Positions 59,759 through 64,000 of a stretch of DNA of 64,000 nucleotides are shown piece after piece. Source of the stretch: UBA5109 sp965662565 (lineage in GTDB: Bacteria; Pseudomonadota; Gammaproteobacteria; Pseudomonadales; Pseudohongiellaceae). The notes below the pieces were generated by a model. The model did no database searches, was not told the DNA's origin, and was given only the letters and a program-made list of their open reading frames with translations. The stretch's first letter is position 1. Each line of letters opens with the position of its first letter. The DNA lies in assembly GCA_965662565.1 (NCBI GenBank), contig CBFIHS010000001.1:1-64000 (forward strand). The letters are read 5' to 3'. The translations under genes and the position numbers were made by a program.

Positions 59759-60799
59759 TTATTCTATTTCTAAAGCCTTGATTACTTCTAACCATGAGAT
59801 AGCTTTGAAGTTCTGATTCTCTTTGGGATTTTCATTAAATCCATCCTGTACAACCAGCATCCCTAGTGGAAAACGATCATCAAAACTAACTGAAGAGACA
59901 GTGAGACCGTCTGTTTCTTGCGTAGCATCAACGCCATTTTCTGGATTTAATTCAACTCGAAAAGAGCCCATATAAGAAGCATCATTCATAAGGTCATAAA
60001 CTGCGTAGCTATTGTCGCCCTGACTTGAGGCAATCAAATAAACACTGCCATCTATGTGACGGTATACATCCATGCCTTCTACGTCCGCTTCAAGTTCAAC
60101 GCTGCTTGTTGTAGCGATAAGCTCACGCTCATCAGCTCGACTAATATCAGCTGGCATACGCCAAATCCCAACTTCTTCTTCACCAAAATAAAAAGTATTC
60201 GTTTGGTCATCGACGGCACACCCTTCTGGTTGGGAGTCGACAATAAATGAACCAAGTTTTTCAGCTACCAAACTATCATTAGCATCATTGGTGAGCCAAA
60301 ACTTCTGATAAAGACCATCACTACTATTAACAAATGCGAAAAGCGCACCTTCATGATTTCTATATAGGCAAACCCCATATGGGTCTTCCATTTCTAATGG
60401 TTGTTGGAACAACACACTTACTAAACCCTCAGAGCTAATTTCAAAAATATCCAAAGTCTTATCTGTTCGATTGGTTGCTACAGCAAAAGAGCCTCTATGA
60501 CCATTTAGAACAGCATCACTTCTTAAGTCCACATTATTAAGCCTACCTTGATCTAAAAATTGAACAAGTTGGCCTTGAAGATCATAAACCCCAAGCCCAT
60601 TTTTTTTATCTGTGCCTAGAATTAAACTTTGTGAAGGGTCCTGAGGATGTACCCAAATAGCTGGATCATCAGCAGCATCATCGTCACTGGCAACGGCTTG
60701 AGTTTCGAATTCTGCATAGACAGGTTTAGCATTTAAATTAACAAAGTGAGTTTCGCACCCACTCAATACAATCATAAATAAAACCAGAAATAACTTCAT
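59759..60799 (-). CDS. Beta-propeller phytase, lipoprotein
   Basis: 346 aa from ATG 60799 with GGA upstream. The signal ends in a lipobox (VLSGCETHF). The propeller has Asp-rich calcium-binding stretches: VASDDDAADDPAIWVHPQDP near residue 35, LILGTDKKNGLGVYDLQGQ, RLNNVDLRSDAVLNGHRGSF, AVATNRTDKTLDIFE, DPYGVCLYRNHEGALFAFVN, DSQPEGCAVDDQTNTFYFGE and ENGVDATQETDGLTVSS. It should release phosphate from phytate using Ca2+ at the cell surface. It follows the TonB receptor and, on the opposite side, a PhoX gene. Confidence 0.92.
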   Translation of the reverse strand: MKLFLVLFMIVLSGCETHFVNLNAKPVYAEFETQAVASDDDAADDPAIWVHPQDPSQSLILGTDKKNGLGVYDLQGQLVQFLDQGRLNNVDLRSDAVLNGHRGSFAVATNRTDKTLDIFEISSEGLVSVLFQQPLEMEDPYGVCLYRNHEGALFAFVNSSDGLYQKFWLTNDANDSLVAEKLGSFIVDSQPEGCAVDDQTNTFYFGEEEVGIWRMPADISRADERELIATTSSVELEADVEGMDVYRHIDGSVYLIASSQGDNSYAVYDLMNDASYMGSFRVELNPENGVDATQETDGLTVSSVSFDDRFPLGMLVVQDGFNENPKENQNFKAISWLEVIKALEIE

Positions 60800-60808
60800 A
60801 TTCACATC

Positions 60809-60850
60809 CAAAAAAAAACTGTCCCCGCCCAGGGGAGGGGCGAAGACAGT
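60809..60850 (-). terminator. Strong rho-independent terminator between TBDR and phytase
   Basis: On the minus strand ACTGTC, then CGCCC...GGGCG, then GACAGT form a GC-rich stem followed by nine T bases. It lies after the TBDR stop (60894). The T run ends about 10 bases before the phytase ATG, next to its ribosome site, so it acts as an attenuator unless phytase has its own promoter. Confidence 0.85.
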
Positions 60851-60893
60851 AAAATAAACTACCGAAATTTAAAATTTTATTCCAATCAAAATA

Positions 60894-63422
60894 TTAAAAT
60901 ACGTATCTCATACCTAAGCTAAGCGTTGTACCGTATTCATCATATTGTGACAGGCGTGTAGCATCCCCGAAATAATAATATTCAGGTCGGTCATTTAGAT
61001 TTATGGCTGCCGCATTAATCTGCAACCTTTCACTGACTCTGTATTTCGCGGTTAGATCCACTTGTATATGATCACTTGTGTAGCGATCATTGGATATATC
61101 ACCACCAATAGAATCAATGTAAGAACCTCTGTAATTTGTTGCCAGACGAATATCCCAAGCATCTTTGTTATAGCCAACCACGAAATTTGCTGTTTCCTTG
61201 GCTTGTTTAAAGAAAGGCACAGTCCGCTGTCCACTAACTGAGTCCGCAGGTAAATCCGTTTCACCATCGGCAAATGTGTAGTTCAGAACCAGTACTAAAC
61301 CATTATCCAGAGCTGTCTGCATCGATAGCTCAAAACCGGCAATACTACTGTCATCTGCATTTTGATAGGTTTTGGCCTGATCCCAAATTTGACCTCGCAT
61401 AGTCAAGTCACTGCTATCTACTTCGACTATGGCATCACTAATAATTTTATAAAATACTCCGAATCCAAAAAAACTGTCATCATCAATATACATTTCATAT
61501 CCGAGGTCAAAGTTCCAAGCAGTGGTGGGGTCAAGATCAGGGTTACCACCTTCAATCTCATTATCATCGACATTGATTAGAGCGCCAGCTCTTGATTCAT
61601 TGAAACCAGGTCGAACCAAAGAACGAAAAACGCCGAACCTAGCCAACTGATTTTCACTTAACTCATATCGATAATTAAATGAAGGGGCTAAGAAGCCGTA
61701 GTCGTTATCAAAGCTAACAGTTCCTAAATAAGTATCATCCCAGCTTTTGCCTTGATAGCTTGCTGAAGTGTGCTCATAACGAAGACCATATACTGCAGTG
61801 CCTCGCTCTGAACGTGTGGTCGCCATCAAGTAAGTTGCATAGATATCTTCAGATGTTGTCCAGTCTGCAGGAATTGATTCTTCTTCCTCATCTCCACTGA
61901 AGTCGAACAAGGCGCCACTTACTTGGCAAGGTGAAGTACCGTCTGACAAAGTTACAAAGCCAGATCCAAGCTGTGCACTAATTCCAGTTATAGTGCTTTC
62001 ATCTGGAGCCGGTCCATGAATATTATTTAGATAATTTGGGATATCTTTGAGAGTGTAATCAGCCAGAGTTGAAGTTGCGACTGGTTCATATCCACAAAAA
62101 TTCGAGTCATTACTTTTCTCACGTAGGCGAATTTTCGCACCATACTCAATATCGGTATTTGCATTCCAACTTTGACTAATGTCTATACGCCCACCGAAAT
62201 CTTCATCTTCAGTTAGGTTTGGCTCAACTTCCCAAGCATTCGCTTCAAAGTTTGCAGGGTCATAAAAATAAGCAGGGAAAGTAACAATCGGAGTTCTTGT
62301 ATCTCCACCATAAGAAATTGGCGTATTTATTTCATCCGAACGAAAGATAGTTGCAAAGCGCGCGCGGTCATCTTGTTCAGCTTGAGAACCAAATAATTCC
62401 ATGGCCACATTCGTGCCGTTATCGAGTTCAAAAGTAGTTCCAATCTGTAGTGCTGAGACAGTTCGAGCCTCAATACGAAAACGCCCTTCAGTATCCATTC
62501 TACTGGCTTCATAAGTGTAACCATCAGCTGTAGCTAAGGGTGTGTAATCCTCGAGTACATCACGTGTTTCCCATTTACCCCTATACTCAGTGTCATCATA
62601 TTTATTGTAGAAAAAATGAGCATAGTAAGTTGAGCCTGAATCGGTCATGTAATCTAGATTTAAAACGATACCTTGACGTTCACGAGTTAAATCGTAAAAC
62701 CGCATTTCATAATCATCATTAGGGAAATCAGGACCCCATCCACCATTTTCATTATTATGAGCCTCAATACGACGAGACTGATCACTGAGAACAACAGCAA
62801 GACCCAGCTCACCATCTCCAAGCTCATAACGATCAGTAAAAGTTGCTGATAAAACAGGGTTGTCAGCATCCTCAGTTAATTCGTTATAGGTAGTTTCAGC
62901 TTTAATTCGAACGTGCATGTCATCGTATTTAAAAGCTGAAAGTGTCTCTAGATTGATTGCACCACCAATCGTGTCAGCATCCAGTTTTGGTGTTAAGGTT
63001 TTGTAGACTGTCATTGAATCCAACATGTCCGTTGGCACACCATCTAACATCACACCTCGACGGTCTTCCGGAGAAGCCATACTTACACCATTTATAGTCA
63101 TGGCGTTTAAGTCAGTGCTCATTCCACGAACGGTAACATAGCGTCCTTCACCTTGATCGTTTTCAACCATAATTCCTGAAATTCTGCGTAAGGATTCTGA
63201 TACGTTAATGTCTGAAAAGTTACCGAGTGCATCTGAATCAATTACTCCAACAATTTGATCCGAACTTCTTTGTCTGTTAAGTGCATTTTGCAAAGCAGCT
63301 CTATTACCAAAAACTTCGACTTCTTCAATAGCCGTTTGCGCTTGAGTTTGTGAAGCTAAAATCAAACCAATTACAGCTGCCAATTGTGTTTTATTCATTT
63401 TACAAAATCTTGATGATTTCAT
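60894..63422 (-). CDS. TonB-dependent receptor
   Basis: 842 aa from ATG 63422 with AGGAATGGG upstream. The signal peptide ends in QTQAQTA. The plug domain has IEEVEVFGNRAALQNALNRQ (TonB box-like), IGVIDSDALGNFSDINVSES, LRRISGIMVENDQGEGRYVT and VRGMSTDLNAMTINGVSMAS; DSMTVYKTLTPKLDADTIGG follows. The barrel ends in LGMRYVF with a terminal Phe. The type is like TBDRs for phytate or sugars, and the next gene is phytase. I infer uptake of inositol phosphate or its products. Confidence 0.9.
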   Translation of the reverse strand: MKSSRFCKMNKTQLAAVIGLILASQTQAQTAIEEVEVFGNRAALQNALNRQRSSDQIVGVIDSDALGNFSDINVSESLRRISGIMVENDQGEGRYVTVRGMSTDLNAMTINGVSMASPEDRRGVMLDGVPTDMLDSMTVYKTLTPKLDADTIGGAINLETLSAFKYDDMHVRIKAETTYNELTEDADNPVLSATFTDRYELGDGELGLAVVLSDQSRRIEAHNNENGGWGPDFPNDDYEMRFYDLTRERQGIVLNLDYMTDSGSTYYAHFFYNKYDDTEYRGKWETRDVLEDYTPLATADGYTYEASRMDTEGRFRIEARTVSALQIGTTFELDNGTNVAMELFGSQAEQDDRARFATIFRSDEINTPISYGGDTRTPIVTFPAYFYDPANFEANAWEVEPNLTEDEDFGGRIDISQSWNANTDIEYGAKIRLREKSNDSNFCGYEPVATSTLADYTLKDIPNYLNNIHGPAPDESTITGISAQLGSGFVTLSDGTSPCQVSGALFDFSGDEEEESIPADWTTSEDIYATYLMATTRSERGTAVYGLRYEHTSASYQGKSWDDTYLGTVSFDNDYGFLAPSFNYRYELSENQLARFGVFRSLVRPGFNESRAGALINVDDNEIEGGNPDLDPTTAWNFDLGYEMYIDDDSFFGFGVFYKIISDAIVEVDSSDLTMRGQIWDQAKTYQNADDSSIAGFELSMQTALDNGLVLVLNYTFADGETDLPADSVSGQRTVPFFKQAKETANFVVGYNKDAWDIRLATNYRGSYIDSIGGDISNDRYTSDHIQVDLTAKYRVSERLQINAAAINLNDRPEYYYFGDATRLSQYDEYGTTLSLGMRYVF

Positions 63423-63609
63423 TTTCCCATTCCTGATTTCAAAAGTGTAGATTAGTGAAGACTAGGATGATAAAGTGGAAAGAGAGATTTTGTGCGAACT
63501 TTTTATTATTATTTTATGAAATTTTTATTACTAACTTTTTTATCTTAAGGTAATAAAAACTTAATAAATTCTTAATATTACAATAATACTATTGGTCTAA
63601 ATTTTTCTC
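63423..63609. promoter_or_regulatory. Divergent TBDR / phoX control region with Pho-box-like repeats
   Basis: Two 7-bp direct repeats, CTTAATA, at 63560-63566 and 63571-63577 with 4 bases between fit the 11-bp phase of PhoB sites, 33 bases before the phoX ATG. Base identity to CTGTCAT is poor. A TTTCATA-like box on the other strand near 63518 may serve TBDR. Confidence 0.4.
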
Positions 63610-64000
63610 ATGGAAATAAAAAATTTGTATTCACGTCGACGTTTTTTGGAATTTGGCAGTAAAGCATTTGCAGGTTTTTTCCTCAGCCAAGCCAATAATT
63701 CTTTTACCCAAGATCAAGATAAGCTAACTCTTTTTACTCCAGGTGAAAGATCTTCTCTTAGCTCCTTAGAACTCCAAGAAGCTGACACTAACGGAATACG
63801 ATTACCTAAAGGCTTCCAATCACGTTTGATTGCGCAATCAGATAAGCCAGTAATTTCCAGTTCAAACTTTCATCTTCATCATGCCCCAGATGGCGGCGCA
63901 TGCTTTGAAACAGATGATGGCGGATGGATTTATGTTTCAAATAGTGAAATTGGCGAAGACCTAGGTGGAGTTGGAGCTCTACGTTTTAATGCTCAAGCTG
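63610..64000 (+). CDS. PhoX/DUF839 family alkaline phosphatase, C-terminus cut by window edge
   Basis: The frame opens with ATG 63610 and stays open to the right edge, 130 codons. A twin-arginine signal is evident: YSRRRFLEFGSKAFAGFFL. The mature part has NGIRLPKGFQSRLIAQSDKP and HHAPDGGACFETDDGGWIYV SNSE, a signature of the PhoX/DUF839 family. It should be exported folded by Tat and use Ca and Fe to hydrolyse phosphate esters. It is divergent from the TBDR-phytase operon, so the group serves phosphorus acquisition. Confidence 0.83.
   Translation, partial: MEIKNLYSRRRFLEFGSKAFAGFFLSQANNSFTQDQDKLTLFTPGERSSLSSLELQEADTNGIRLPKGFQSRLIAQSDKPVISSSNFHLHHAPDGGACFETDDGGWIYVSNSEIGEDLGGVGALRFNAQA

Noticed and set aside
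1..64000. tRNA, rRNA, CRISPR, insertion sequences, prophage or defence system
   Set aside because: No cloverleaf, repeat-spacer array, transposase, integrase or recognisable defence gene was seen on either strand.

Overview
This is a gene-dense, moderately AT-rich stretch of bacterial chromosome. The gene families (PspF/PspABC, MlaA/MlaC, AsmA, MtfA, CinA, RpoE-ChrR, HupE, TonB-dependent receptor with phytase and PhoX) suggest a free-living, probably marine, heterotrophic gammaproteobacterium. That assignment rests on family content and recall, not on a marker gene. No rRNA, tRNA, CRISPR array, insertion sequence, phage gene or replication origin was seen.

Layout. 1-8.7 kb: a truncated secretory lipase, a secreted cupin, a small lipoprotein, pobA (4-hydroxybenzoate 3-monooxygenase), an outer-membrane-like protein, a TetR regulator divergent from a GST gene across a 57-bp dyad, an HD-domain protein, and a DUF6152 protein paired with a secreted partner. 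8.7-22.1 kb: a two-armed catabolic cluster around a LysR regulator. The leftward arm is FAD monooxygenase, alpha/beta hydrolase, cyclase, FAH-family hydrolase, cupin, acetoacetate-decarboxylase-like protein and MFS transporter. The rightward arm is beta-class GST, VOC-type extradiol dioxygenase, Rieske ferredoxin, acetoacetyl-CoA synthetase and thiolase. Together they look like a ring-hydroxylation, ring-cleavage, isomerisation and hydrolysis route that delivers acetoacetate and then acetyl-CoA; the starting substrate is unknown.

22.1-29.7 kb: pirin, an anchored thermonuclease, an ABC exporter, then a damaged patch. In that patch mtfA carries two frameshifts, and a ydcH-like gene and pspF each carry a nonsense codon. 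After a textbook sigma-54 promoter come pspA, pspB and a pspC with two PspC domains. 29.7-32.9 kb: a tightly overlapped leftward operon of RimK-like ATP-grasp ligase, GNAT acetyltransferase, MgtC-like membrane protein and 2OG-Fe(II) oxygenase, which I regard as the best candidate for an undescribed modification system.

33.2-43.3 kb: formaldehyde detoxification (frmA, fghA), HupE-like and PpiC-like proteins, AsmA, MlaA, MlaC, a coiled-coil protein and CinA. 43.5-48.9 kb: a metal-uptake operon with DUF4198 and DUF6162 proteins, a complete zinc/manganese-type ABC transporter and a second, ligand-poor binding protein. 49-58.6 kb: a singlet-oxygen-type response module, rpoE-chrR divergent from an NTF2-SDR-FAD oxidoreductase-DUF1365-cyclopropane synthase operon, followed by photolyase and a DUF523/DUF1722 gene. 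58.7-64 kb: a second ECF sigma/anti-sigma pair, then a phosphorus-scavenging group (TonB-dependent receptor, beta-propeller phytase, truncated PhoX).
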